The notes beneath the pieces are model-generated. The model saw only the letters and a list, made by a program, of their open reading frames with translations, made no database searches and had not been told where the DNA came from. A program made the position numbers and the translations under genes. Shown here in pieces: positions 1 to 12,100 of a stretch of 64,000 bases of DNA; the first letter of the stretch is position 1, and every line of letters begins with the position of its first letter. Source of the DNA: Heterodera schachtii (taxonomy: Eukaryota; Nematoda; Chromadorea; Rhabditida; Heteroderidae); the NCBI GenBank assembly GCA_023374025.1, contig SIJG01000144.1, positions 183,742 through 247,741 on the forward strand, in the 5' to 3' direction.

Positions 1-1363
1 TGCATTAAATGTGTTTCTGTGTGTTTCATTTCTATTCATATTAATTCTTGATACCGCCTACCGCGCATACACCAACATCTTCTCCTTCATCTTTTACAAT
101 AATTATAAAATTAAGACAATATAATTGTTCAGTTTTGAATAATTAATGTTAATGTAAATTTTGTTTTTCTGCGTTAATTTTCTCTCATAATGGATATTTT
201 TGTTTTGAAATTCTATGTATTAATCATAAATTTTATAATAGGTTATTTACCAAAAAGAACCAATTAATCACAAATTTTTTGAAGCAAAATAAATGATGTA
301 AAAACTAAGAACATAAACATTTAAAAAAACTAACGAAAATTGGACAAAAATTTTTAGAAATGTAATTTAAACCAATCTTACAAATCTTACAAATTATACA
401 GTTAACATTTATTTTTTGAAATAATTCAAATAAAAAGATTCTGAATTGATTGAGATTATTTAACTTTATGCTTTTTTCATATATTTCCAGTCATTCTGAA
501 GTAGTTCTTTTAGTCAAATTTATTTATTTAAAATTGACTCAATTAATTCAATGTTTAAAAATTGGATTTTCTTTAATAATTATTTTTATAGCATAAAAAA
601 AATATTTTTTTTACACCATAAAAAATTTTATTAAAAAATAAAACAAAATAATAAATGAAAAAAATAATTTTATATAAATTCTTAGTTAAAAATAAAAAAT
701 TAAATTATTATAAAAAGAGACCTATTTTTAATTGTAAATTAACGATTTGAGCAGTTAAATTTTTTCTTTGTTGTAAAATAAATAATTTAGTGAAAGAAAT
801 AATAAAAGTAATATTTAACTAAAAATAAAAAACGAAATGTACCGATAAATATTTTAAAAATTGCTGTATAAATTTATATATTCCAACAGAAAATATTGAG
901 AGAGAAAAAAACAATAATTAAATCAATCATATTGTCATCTCCTTATCAAAATGTGTCATCAAAATGAGTTTTAAAAATTTTAATGCATTTTAATAAAAAT
1001 TTAGTCATAAAAATAACCAATTGTGCGATAGTAATTGGATAGTTTTGTACTATTTTCAGGAAACAATCGCCATTATGCTGGCAATATTGTGTGAGAGTGG
1101 TGGACGCGCAGAGGCGGTAATAAACTAATTTAAAAGATCATTTTTTTAAATAGAAATTTTTTCATTGAAATTTGATAAAAATTCAAATTATATAATAAAA
1201 TAATTTACTTAAAACAATGTAAAAATTAAAAAAAAATAAAAATAAAATAATTAACTGAATACTGAATATATTAAATGTTTATAGATTATTCAAAAAATAA
1301 TTAAATAAAGCTATTGAAAATATTTAAACTAAAATTGATTTTTAATTAAAAAAAATATGATCA
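1..1363. other. AT-rich sequence without gene signal
   Basis: Near-pure A/T with stops in all frames. A short GC-richer patch at about 1075-1115 has no recognisable motif. A diverged repeat copy lies at 740-870 and is listed separately. Confidence 0.6.
740..870 (+). repeat. Dispersed repeat B, copy 1
   Basis: Similar to 30069-30200 in the same orientation: both start AACGATTT, share TTTTCTTTGTT-TAAAATAA and AAGTAATATT, and end with GATAAATATTTTAAAAATTG. Divergence is moderate with several indels. No coding potential. Confidence 0.6.
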
Positions 1364-1408
1364 TTAATTAATAATAAACAATATGGAGGTTTTCTGGGTT
1401 AAGATGGG

Positions 1409-1516
1409 GGCGCTATTGAAAAAGTGACAGTTTTTGGATTTTATCAAAAACAATAGTGGGGACCCTTTTGTTTTACTTTTGATAAAAACAAAAACTGTCA
1501 CTTTATCACTAGCGCC
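1409..1516. repeat. Inverted repeat, ~40-bp arms (hairpin element)
   Basis: The arms 1409-1449 and about 1477-1516 are complementary over some 40 bp with few mismatches: GGCGCTATTGAAAAAGTGAC on one side, and the reverse complement of GTCACTTTATCACTAGCGCC on the other. The loop is about 27 bases. It is more G+C-rich than its surroundings. It could be a tiny MITE or a hairpin RNA gene. Confidence 0.75.
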
Positions 1517-1680
1517 GATAAAATGATGGATTTTGCAAAATTTGAATTTAGATTCATGATCAACATATCTGTTTACAATAGAAAAAATGTTTTTTTTTTG
1601 AAATTTTACCTTTTTCCGTCGAGACCTCAATTCTGTCAACTTTGCCTGATTACCTAAATGAACAGAACTGAGTTTGACGG

Positions 1681-1894
1681 GGTTAAAAATGGATTTATGG
1701 TCCGTGGCTCAAATCCACTTGCCTGTAAAAAAAATTTTAAAATTTTTTGGTCTTTTTAGATCGCTGATCAAAAATTTGACATCATTTCATCTAATTTCGA
1801 ACACTGACTCGTACTCAAATAAACGAAAAAGAATTTTAAAAAATTTTTACAGGCAAGTGGATTTGAACCTACGGCGTCAAACCCGTTTTTAACC
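1681..1894. repeat. Inverted repeat element with B-box-like core
   Basis: The ends are GGTTAAAAA and TTTTTAACC. The best conserved arm parts are CAAATCCACTTGCCTGTAAA (1710-1729) and its reverse complement (about 1846-1865). The loop, about 1760-1825, is unrelated AT sequence. The right arm on the minus strand contains GGTTCAAATCC, an exact match to the pol III B-box consensus; the left arm has GGCTCAAATCC. No convincing A-box was found, so I call it a MITE-like hairpin with possible tRNA-derived sequence. Confidence 0.7.
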
Positions 1895-2035
1895 AACTTT
1901 TGCATATCGGTAGAAAATTTAAAAAATAGCCCCTCCCGCCCCCCCCCCCCTGATTAGATCCCCCCTACCGAATAAAGCTCCCCTTTTCATGGGGGTTAAC
2001 AATAGAGCCCCCGGGGGCTATAACCGAAGAAGTAC
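1895..2035. other. GC-rich island with poly-C run and palindromes
   Basis: The island contains twelve consecutive C (1939-1950), a second C6 run, the perfect palindrome AGCCCCCGGGGGCT (about 2014-2027), and the inverted pair TATCGGTAG / CTACCGAATA flanking the C tract. It is continuous with the inverted-repeat element to its left. No coding potential is seen. Confidence 0.6.
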
Positions 2036-2040
2036 GGTAT

Positions 2041-3484
2041 TATCAAATAATAAAAGATGTTAATTGTACTGAAAAAATTAAATATATTTCTGCTAAAATT
2101 GATATTTTAAATTGATTTTTTGAATATTTGAAAACATTTATTTTTATATTGTTTTTTTTGGTTAAATATTAAATTATTGAATAAATTAAAATTTATTAAT
2201 ATTGTTATTTCTTTTTTAATAGCAACTTTGGATTATGTTAATTTTTATGATAATTTTGTTTAAATGGTTTTAAAAAAAAAGTTAAATCTAATGTTTAAAA
2301 ATTGATAATAATTTATTTGTTGATATTTTCTCCTGTTGCTTATAAAAATCTCGAAGGTAATAGTAACGAATTAAAAAATTATAAAATTTCAATATAAAGC
2401 CAATATTTTCAAAGTGTCACTCAAAAAAAAAACAATTCGTAAAATTTTTTAAAGGAATTTTAATTATCAATTTTGTTTTATTTAATTTTCTTGTTTTTTA
2501 CTGTAAATTGTTTATAAAAGTCTTTTTATTTAATCATTTTTATAAAACTTAAATAATAATTGTTTAAAGTTCTTTAATATTTTGTTTAAAATTACATATT
2601 TTTTTATTTTTAAGAAAAAATAATTCTTTTTAAAATAAACATTAGACGGAAGTTATTTAATAAACAGTCTTATTTAATTATGAAGATGCCTTTTTAATTT
2701 CAGATTTTTTAAATCTTTTTTTTCTATAATAAATAATTAAATAAAATTCATAATTTTTAAATTTAAAAATGTCAGCAAGAAAAATGCAAATAGTTATAAC
2801 AAATATTTTAAATTAAATAATTTAAAAAATGCAAAATAAGCATATTTTTAATTTGATTTTCTAAATTAAATAATTATTTTGTGAAATATGCTAATATATG
2901 ATTACTTTCAAAAATTGATTTGTCTCACTTTATTTCATTACTATCCTTTTTCCAGCTATAATATTTTTAAAGCATTTTTTTATTTGTTTAAATTTAAGAG
3001 TGTATTTTTTATTTGTTTGTTTAATTTAATATTCTTTTGTTGTCGAGATTAATTTTGTTGATTTTGTTTTCCTTTTCATTATAAAATTTGTTATTTATTA
3101 AAAAAACATAAGGTTATTTATTTTAATCTAATCAACACACTTTTTTTCTTTTATAAGAACTATTTTAATTATTTTCTTCAACAACTTCATACGAATGAAA
3201 TGTTTTATCTTAATTATATATATAATTTTTTTTTAGCAAAATCACAGATTTAAAATTTATGCTTGGTAATTAAATGCTAAAAGAAATTGGAGAAAAGTGA
3301 TTAAGACCAACAAGAATTTGTAAAATAATTATAACAAATATTATCAAATTCTTTAAAAAAATTTGTTAAGCGATGATTTTTATAATAAAACATAAATGAT
3401 AAAATTTAATTATAAAAATAATGGAATTCAAATAATAAAAAATCGAAAAATTTGAAGATCAAAAAAAAAAATTAAAATATAATA
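2041..3484. other. AT-rich sequence without gene signal
   Basis: Nothing coding is seen. It contains repeat A copy 1. The 24-base word TTTTCCAGCTATAATATTTT-TAAA near 2950 recurs near 23750, without clear similarity around it. Confidence 0.55.
2510..2823 (+). repeat. Dispersed repeat A, copy 1
   Basis: About 310 bp that match 28735-29043 in the same orientation. The last 110 bp, including ATGTCAGCAAGAAAAATGCA, are nearly identical, while the middle has small indels. Both copies are AT-rich and carry no frame. Likely an old non-autonomous transposon or duplication; no terminal repeats are seen. Confidence 0.8.
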
Positions 3485-3600
3485 ATTAGGGTTCGGAATT
3501 ATATGCATACCTAAAATCGCAAAATATGCGCATAAAATATGAACCAAAAATTGCAAAATATGCACATAAAAAGTGAAAAATATGCACATAAATTTTTACT
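3485..3600 (+). repeat. Iterated ATATGCGCATAAA block, possible truncated TIR element
   Basis: Begins TTAGGGTTCGGAATTATATG and then repeats AAAATATGC(G/A)CATAAAA three times with spacers. The start resembles the terminal repeat of the element at 54843-55446 (TTAGGGAATAAAATTATATG), which also has iterated ATATGG-CATAAAA words. No matching right end was found downstream, so this looks like one surviving end. Confidence 0.5.
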
Positions 3601-5052
3601 GAAAGTTCAGCACTCTCTCATTTTGCCTTGTCTCTCTCCCAAGTGATACAATTTTTTTTCTCAAGAAAAAGTTGTTTTGCCTTTCTCTAGTTCCAAGAAA
3701 GACGTATTGAAAATGTCAAAGTAAGATTGTTTTTAAATTTTTTAAAGTTTTTACTTGTAGTTTTGCTAGTTTTATTTATTTGAATTTATCATATTTTTCA
3801 TTTGTGTCATATTTTAATAAAAATTAAGAAAGGTTTATTGAATTTTTAATAGTCTATGCGTTCTTTTCATAACAACGTTCGTACATTTTTCTCATGACTG
3901 CATGTAGAAGATATTTTTAGTCATGGCGAAGGTCTCTTTTTTATTTATATTAATTTTTTATTTTGTCTTCATTAATTTTTTCACAATTATTTTTATTTGG
4001 TTTGTCGGTTAATTTGTTAAATTCTAGGTCTTGCTAATATATTCATTAATTGCAATTTATATTTTTCAGTTAAAAAATCAGTTAAAAATTTGACAACATT
4101 TGTTTATTTGGAGGGTTCTGGAGTTGGTATAAATTGTAAGTTTTTACACCATTTTTACGAAATTTATAACATTTTTTTCGTCGGATCAATTTTTGACCAT
4201 TGCCCTCGAGCGAGCACTTCTCCGCAAATCGTCTTCGCGGCGCTAAATTTAAGGAGTATTTTTCAATTGGAATTATAATATAATTTATTATCACTTGCTA
4301 CTTTTTATTAATTTACAAACATTTATAGCATAAATAACATAATATTTCATTTATTAATGTTAGAAAATGTAAATTTCATTTATTAAAAATATTTTTTGTG
4401 TCTATGATCAATAATTATTCCTTTTCTATTTTTGAATGTATAAATATTTAAAAAAATTTTTAATTAATTTTATTTGCATAATTTAAATAAACTTAAAACA
4501 ATACTATGAATTATTCCGCTGTTCAAGAGCCTTTTATTCCATTTTTAAAATAATAATTATTATCTTTTATTAATTATATTGCCGCTTTATATTGCTATTA
4601 TTATTATTATATTATAAAAAATATTAATGATAAAATTTTCATTACGCTTATTCAGATAATTTTCAGAATATTCTTTTTTTCTGTTTAGTATTTTCATATC
4701 AAATAATTTTAATAACTTTCAAAAATGTAATCAATTTTTAGGCATAATGGCCTCTTTTTTCAATTTCTATTAATTCTTTACATTTATTTTATTATTGCTT
4801 ATTTTATTAAAGAAAAACTATCATATATATTTTTAATCTTAAAAATGATTTTTAAAATTAACAATTTTTAAATTCTATAAAATTAACAATTTTTAAATTC
4901 TACAAAAATTTTCCTTAAATTCGGATTAACTTTTCTATTAAAAATAGATTATTGTTTTTTTATTGTTCTAATCCTAAATATAAATTTCTAATGTGATCGT
5001 AAATGAATTGCATTTTAATTCAGATAAATTATTTAATGCTAATCATTTAACA
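3601..5052. other. T-rich sequence, no supported gene
   Basis: Mostly T-rich on the plus strand. A small GC-richer patch at about 4180-4250 (around CCCTCGAGCGAGCACTTC) opens short frames on both strands of at most 70 codons with no recognisable motif. A 25-bp direct doublet (AAAATTAACAATTTTTAAAT) lies at 4854-4903. Confidence 0.5.
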
Positions 5053-5135
5053 TAGAGCTGAGCGTGACCGAGATTTTTCATAAAAACCGGGACATGAAAA
5101 ACCGGGAATTCCTGTCCCGGTCCCACTCAGTTCTA
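5053..5135. mobile_element. 83-bp palindromic MITE-like element flanked by TA
   Basis: The outer ends TAGAGCTGAGCGTGACCG and CGGTCCCACTCAGTTCTA are inverted repeats with four mismatches. An inner pair, CCGGGACA and TGTCCCGG, lies around a short loop. Each end begins or ends with TA, as expected for a TA target duplication. It is far more GC-rich than its surroundings. Confidence 0.6.
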
Positions 5136-8100
5136 ATTTAAAATTCCCATTATTTTATGTCAATTTATTTATTTTGTTTTTGTTTTAACAATATTTGGAC
5201 AAATATATTTGGCCCACTCCCATTTCTCCAAATGCCATAAATCGCCGATTCCAATTTACATTAAATTTTCATTTTTGAATCCCATATTAATTAATTTTTA
5301 TTATTATACAATAATTGTAACAATTTAAAATAATGTTAAATTTAATGATATTTTTTTTTAATAATTTTTAATGTCATTTTCCTTTAATATATTAAACTTA
5401 CTTTATTTTAATTATGATTTTGTTTTTAAAATTTTATTTATTTCAGTGAAATTTATTTTAATTTATTTTGATTTTGGCGTATTTAATTAACATGTTTGTG
5501 TGTTTTTTTGAACGATTATTATTTTATTAATTTTTAAATATCGGGCCAGATTATTTTTTAAGTTTTAATTATGGCTTTTCTTATTTAAACATTGAATAGC
5601 TAAATTTTTAATATTATTTTAATTTTTTTTTAAATAAAAAAAACTTAAATCGTAATAAAACAATACTATTGTTTTTGATAATTATATTTTGTTCGTTTAA
5701 ATTATTTTGCTTTATTTTGTCTTTGACGTATATTTAAACGTCAAAATTAACTTTACAAAATATTCTCAATCTTGTGTATTGCTTTCCAATATAAAGCTTA
5801 TTAATAATCTTTTTAAAACTTTTTTGAATTTATGACGCATTATCAGATGCTCTCACAAAGCGTTTTTTAATAATATTAAACTCGCAGTTTTTTATTGATG
5901 ACATTTTTTTGGAGTCTGTTTCAAATATAATATTTCGTACATTTTTACATTAAATAAATTATAAAATAACATATTTTGTAAATTATTTTCAAACAAATTT
6001 ATCAATGTATTCTCTAATATATTATTTTTTTTAATTTGTTCAAAAATTTACAAAATTGTAACTAAAATAGCTCAAAAAATTTAGACTCAACAATTTTAAC
6101 TCTAATTTTTTTGAAAATTCAATAAAAAATTTTTTAATTTAACTGAATAATAGAGAAATCTTTGGGCTATCTTTTCATATCAAGTGTAGTGTGATTAATT
6201 GAATGCACACGTGGGAAATAATAAAAATTATTTTGAATTTTTTTTTAAATGTCCAAATCAAATGATGAGTTCTGCTGTGATTAATTAATAGAGTTAATTT
6301 TATTTTTTTATTTTGATTAGAAAAATTATTATTTTTTATTATAAATTAGACAGTTTTCACTTATTTATTTAGAAATATTTAATATTAAACTTAAAATTGT
6401 TTATTACAAGAATATTACAATAATCCTTTTTCAAAATAATAATTATTCAAATTGGTCGACCTTTAAAACTAACCGTTTGCGCCTCTCCATATCTTTATAT
6501 TTTATACTATATTAAGCCCAATACGGAGATTATTTAATTTGCATTCGCAAACAATAATATAATCATAACAAAATAAATTATAATAAATTTAAATGAATTA
6601 AAATTAATTACTAATTGTTACAAATAAATATAGGTAAACCCTTTTTTTAGTTTTATTTTTCTTTTCACTGATTTATATTTAAATATTTATCATTTTGTAA
6701 AATGGTGTTTTTTTCTCATTTTTGTTTACTAATAGACAATAATTTTATTACACAAAGATAACAAAATTATTCAAATTGAAAATTGTATTTTTCTTAAATT
6801 TTATTAAATTTTATTTTCTGTATTCTTATTATTTTTTGCTTTTAAATTTTTTAATGGAATTATTTCTATTTATTTTATAATTTTTTAAAATAAACCAACT
6901 AAAATAAATTATTTTATTTTAATTTTGTCTTTATATCTATATTTAATATTCAGATGAATAATTTTAATTATAGTTAATAACACTTGATCTTTAAGTCGTG
7001 AATTCGGTCATTCGGTCTAACCTTTCTTTTTGTATTAATCATTAAATATATTTTAATTTGCATTTTTAGAAAAAATTTATGTACTTGACAAAGTGATTAT
7101 TTATATTTCGTATTATTAATTATTGACATTTTAATTCCCATGATGCCTCATGATTTTTACGATATTTGGTTTAATATTATTTGAATTTTAAATTGATGTA
7201 ATATTAATGAGAGATAATTAAGAATATCTTATATTTGCTGTTAGCATTAGAGCTTTAAAACAAAAAAAACCAAAATTTTTAATTTTATGTTTAATTTTAA
7301 TTTTTATACAAATTCTTCATTATTTTCACTTTTTTATAAATTTAATAAATTTTATCTTTCCATTTTATTCATTTATTATACTTTTATTATGAAATTCGAT
7401 TCTAAGAATTTTATTTTTGATTCATTCACATTTATAAAAAATATTAATTTTTGTTAATTTTTTGTTTGCTTATTTGTCATTTTTTCTTTAAAACTTTCAT
7501 TGAATGTTTTCACTTTGATTAAATATTTATTTTTGTCATTATTTAATTAAATCATTTCGTTTCCTTAATATTTCTCGCATCAAAATAGAAAAATTATATC
7601 TGCTTCCTATACCTTTTAATAATATGCTTTTCTAGTTATTTATGATCTTTTTAAATTCCTTTTAATTTATAATTCGTTTGCTAATTCGATTTTTTCAATA
7701 AAAACAAATTTTCGTTTTAAGTTCATTTATCAATTTATAAATATTAAATTTAATTTTACTATCGCAATTCCATTTCTTCTTTGAATATTTAATAATACTG
7801 TGTTGACTTTTTTTTGCATTAATTTTAACTTCAATATATTTATAAAATTTATACTAACTAGAGCACATAAAATTATGAAATAACAATCGTGTAATTGTTT
7901 AATTTGTTAATTTATTTATATGTAAAAAATATTCTATATATATAAAAAAAGGTTTTATCTTTTTTAATATTATAAAAAATAAAGTTTAAAAAACCCAAGA
8001 AAATTATTTAAAAAGTTTTAAATTTCATTGTATTTAGGCTTAACCACAGTAATAATTTTAACACAATTTTATAAAATAAGGAATAATAAATTTTCTCCTT

Positions 8101-9000
8101 CTAATTTATGCTTTTCTAAGATTCATAAAATTGAAATTTTAATAATTATCATACAAATAATTATCTAATATTTGTTATTTAATTATAAAAAATGTTTTTA
8201 TATATATTCAAAGTACATGAATATAAATACTAAATAAAATTTAATTATTTTTTATACACAATTAAGCATATTTTTTTCTATTTATCTGATTATATTTTAT
8301 TTTTCAAATAGTCAGTTTAATTAATTAATTATTTCAACAAATTAAAAGAGTGCTAATTCATAAATATTAATATAAAAAAAATTATTTTATAAGTAATTTA
8401 TAAATGTATTATTAATTTTCTATTTTTCTTTCGTAATTTTGAAAAAAAATTATGGAAAAATTTATTACTTAAATCGCTGGAACTCTTTAATTAACTTCTC
8501 TATACAGTAAATTATTATTTTAAATTGTTTCAGTTTTCATATTTTTATAATGAAAAAATATAATAGTAATTAAATTTCTCGTTTCTTTATAAATATGATC
8601 TCTTATTTTTGAATAATTATTTCTTCTCTTAGCAAATAACCAAAAATAAAAAGTAGCTGGGGAAGAAAATTAAAAAAAAAATACTAATTTTTAAATTTTT
8701 TTAGAATTTCAGCTGAAAACAAAAAATTTAAATAACAATAAATAATAAAAATTTATTTGAACAATTTTAATTTCTGCATTTTTATTAATACCATTTTTCC
8801 TACTTTAATTCCGAAATATATTGTCTTATTTTTGAATATTTTTCTAAAAATTTTTAAAATATGTTTCAAAAATTTTGGCGGATGAAAGGGAAACACGAAA
8901 ACAAAAAAATCACAGTTTCGTACGAAATTGAAAACGAAAAACACGAAAATTTTTTAAACTTATTTCACCCATAATTAAAAGCATAAATTTTTAATTGTGT
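5136..9000. other. T-rich AT sequence without gene signal
   Basis: A long stretch that is T-rich on the plus strand, with no frame above about 60 codons. At 8870-8950 the word AACACGAAAA is loosely repeated. I see nothing else. Confidence 0.6.
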
Positions 9001-9170
9001 CCTCAAACTGAGGGAATGAAGGTCCTAATAGGAGGAAAAGCGGGTATGGCTCGAGGGTGTTAATTTTTTTTAATCTTAAAAGTAATAGTCCGGCGGTTCC
9101 GATACATAAGTTAATAGGGGGGGGGGGGGGGGTCGGCGCCAAATTTTAGTTGGGGAAGGTGGTCAAGACA
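9001..9170. other. GC-rich island with a G16 run
   Basis: Contains a run of sixteen G at 9117-9132 followed by TCGGCGCCAAATTTTAGTTG, and upstream purine-rich stretches (GGGAATGAAGGTCCTAATAG). No frame or terminal repeats. It resembles, in opposite orientation, the poly-C island at 1.9 kb in style but not clearly in sequence. Confidence 0.5.
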
Positions 9171-12100
9171 TGTAAATTTAAATATCTTTTAAGAAAATGT
9201 CTTTATTTTTTTATAAAAAAAATACATAAACAATTTTAATTTATTTCCTAAACTTTGAAATAATACTGTTAAATTCTGATGTATGAAAACTAATTATAAT
9301 ATGCTATACTCTACCAGAGTTCATATCGTAAATTTTTAAAATCCGATCATTCAACATAATTTTCAATTACTTTTTTTCCAAAGACTGTTAAAAATTATAT
9401 TTTATTATCAAGAAATGTTAAATTTTCACCGCTGAATGCAATACTAGAGAAAAGTAAATAAACGTATAATTAACAAAACCGATTAATTTGTCAATTTCAA
9501 CAAATTTTTTAATGTTATTTTGCAATTTCAATTAATTTTGGACGTCAAAAATAAGCCCGACAATTTATGGTAATTATTGTATTGTTGAAAAAACTAATGA
9601 AAATATTAATTAATTGCATGAATTTCATTTAAATTTTTGTTTCTTTTAAATGATTTTTGATGATAAAGCCAAAAATTTCTTTAATATTATATATGTAGTT
9701 TAGTTAAATTATAATTAAATTAAATTTAAAACGCTAAAAAATTATTAAATATTATTATAACAATTTAATTTATGAATTTTATAAATTAATGCACAAAAAA
9801 AGACAATTAACTGAATAATTAAAAATAAAAAATTGTGAAAATAAAATAAAATATTAGATATATTTAAAAACAATACATTTGAGCCAATTCAAGGACTTTA
9901 GACTTTTAGTTAATAGGATAAAAAATTTGGTAATATTTCCAGATACTTTTCTTCATTTTCATGTGAGAATATTCCTTGATTTATTTTTTTATTTTTATCA
10001 TTAATTAATAATTTATACATAAATTAATAAACAATTTAATATTACAAAATTTCATTATTATTTAATTTATTTTATTGAAAATACCGATGTATTGAAACAG
10101 TACTAAAAAATATTTTTATCAATTAAATAAATATTTTGAATTATATCATATTGCTCCTAGCTTATAAAAAAAATGTGAATTTTAACTATTTTTTAAGTAA
10201 AAAATTTAAATATAATAAAAACCAAAATAAATTAATGAATTGAGAATATAATAATTTTCATTAATCAAATTAAATAAAAAATAATTGCAAATTACAAAGA
10301 CACCAAAATTAAATTTTATTGGAAAAGGGGCCGAAAAAGAAGGAGTAAGAAAATTCTTTCTCTATTCGAGAAATAAAAAATTATTATTTTTAGAAAATTA
10401 GCTTCAAACTAATAAAAGATAACAATATATTAATGAAAATAAATACAATAATTATTTGAGGTTTTTTTTTTACTATAAAAAAAATTGATAGTGAAATGTT
10501 GGAATAAAAAAATATATTCAAATATAATAAATTGCATGACATAAAGTATAAATGAGAAAATTAAAAAATTTTTATTGTTTAAACAAAAACAATATTTTAT
10601 TTGCTCTTTATAATTAAATTATTGACTAAATTTATATTATTTTTGGAATTTAAGAATATTTCTGTTGTACAAAATTAATAAAAACCTTAGTAAAAATTAT
10701 TATTTTCCGAAATGTTTCTCTAATTTTTTAAATAAATCAACAACACCAAAATCCAGGTCAAAATTTTTCAATTATGTTTATACCAAAATTAAAACTCTCA
10801 AATAAATAAAAAACAAAACAATCATTTATTTACCAAAAATAAAAAATGGCATTAAAAATTTACTGATACTATGAATAAAATTCGTATTTTTTTAAATAAA
10901 AAATTTAATAAATCATCATAATCTATTTAACAAATCAGGTTTAACCTAAAAAAAAGTTAAAATTTAATTTTTGTAAAAAATCTAAAAAAAATGTCAAAAG
11001 ATTACTAATTAAATTTAAAAAACTTTATTTAATACAAATAAATAGAATAAATTTGAAAATTTATAGCTGCAAAATGACCAAAAAAAAAGAAATACATAAG
11101 AAAAAAAAAATTATGAAATGAAAAGAAAATTCTTTAATTCTCTCGTTCTTCCTAAATATGTCTTTTTCCACTGCTTCTGATGATAAAGTAATTAGATCTG
11201 ACATGATTAAAAGAAAATTGGAAAATTTAAATAAAAAAGTATTTTTTTTCTTTATTTGATCAAAACACATAAGAGGACTTTGAGTTTAAGTAATTTTATC
11301 TAATTTTAATGAATGGTTTAATCGTAGTAATATAAAACGAAAGTTCGAATTTTTATATAAAAAATTATGTTTATAGATTCCATAAATCTATATTTTAAAA
11401 TCAAATCTTCATGTGAGTTTGATTATAAACTATAAAAAATAATATTTTGATTTATTAATTTTTATAAATAAATAAAATAAATAATTTATTCTAATTTTAA
11501 AATTTATAAATCCAATGGGTGTTTTTATATTGGATTTGATTACATACGCATTTGGTTCTTTTTTAAATAAACAGTTATGAATTGTATTGTAATAACATTT
11601 TTTTAATTTATAACAAATTGAATAAATTGCTATTTTTAGCGTTGTTTTATATTTCTATTTCATCAAATATAAACATGGTAATTGCTCCAGCTAATGTACA
11701 CATAATACTTAAACAGTTTTTATTTTCCTTACATTTTAATTAATTTTACCAATTTTAAGTTGTATTATAATTAATTTAAACTAAATTTTATTTTTTGGTT
11801 AGCTTTTCATAAATCAATATAGTTTTATTCTTATTGAAAAATATTTTAAAGTGATATTTTAATTTCGATTCATATTATTTATGTCGAATTATAGATTAAT
11901 TTAAATTCTCTTGTTTAGAATTCCTCCTTTCAAACTTCGTCGAGGTTCTCGTTTTTTTATCGTCACATTATAAACGTTTTTTATGTCTTTTTTAAAAGAA
12001 ATAAGAACTTTTTATTGAATGATTTTTTACTTCATTGTTTTTTCATTTATCTCTCTTTAATTAGTCATTAACTATGTCATAAAATTTTTTTTCATGTTTC

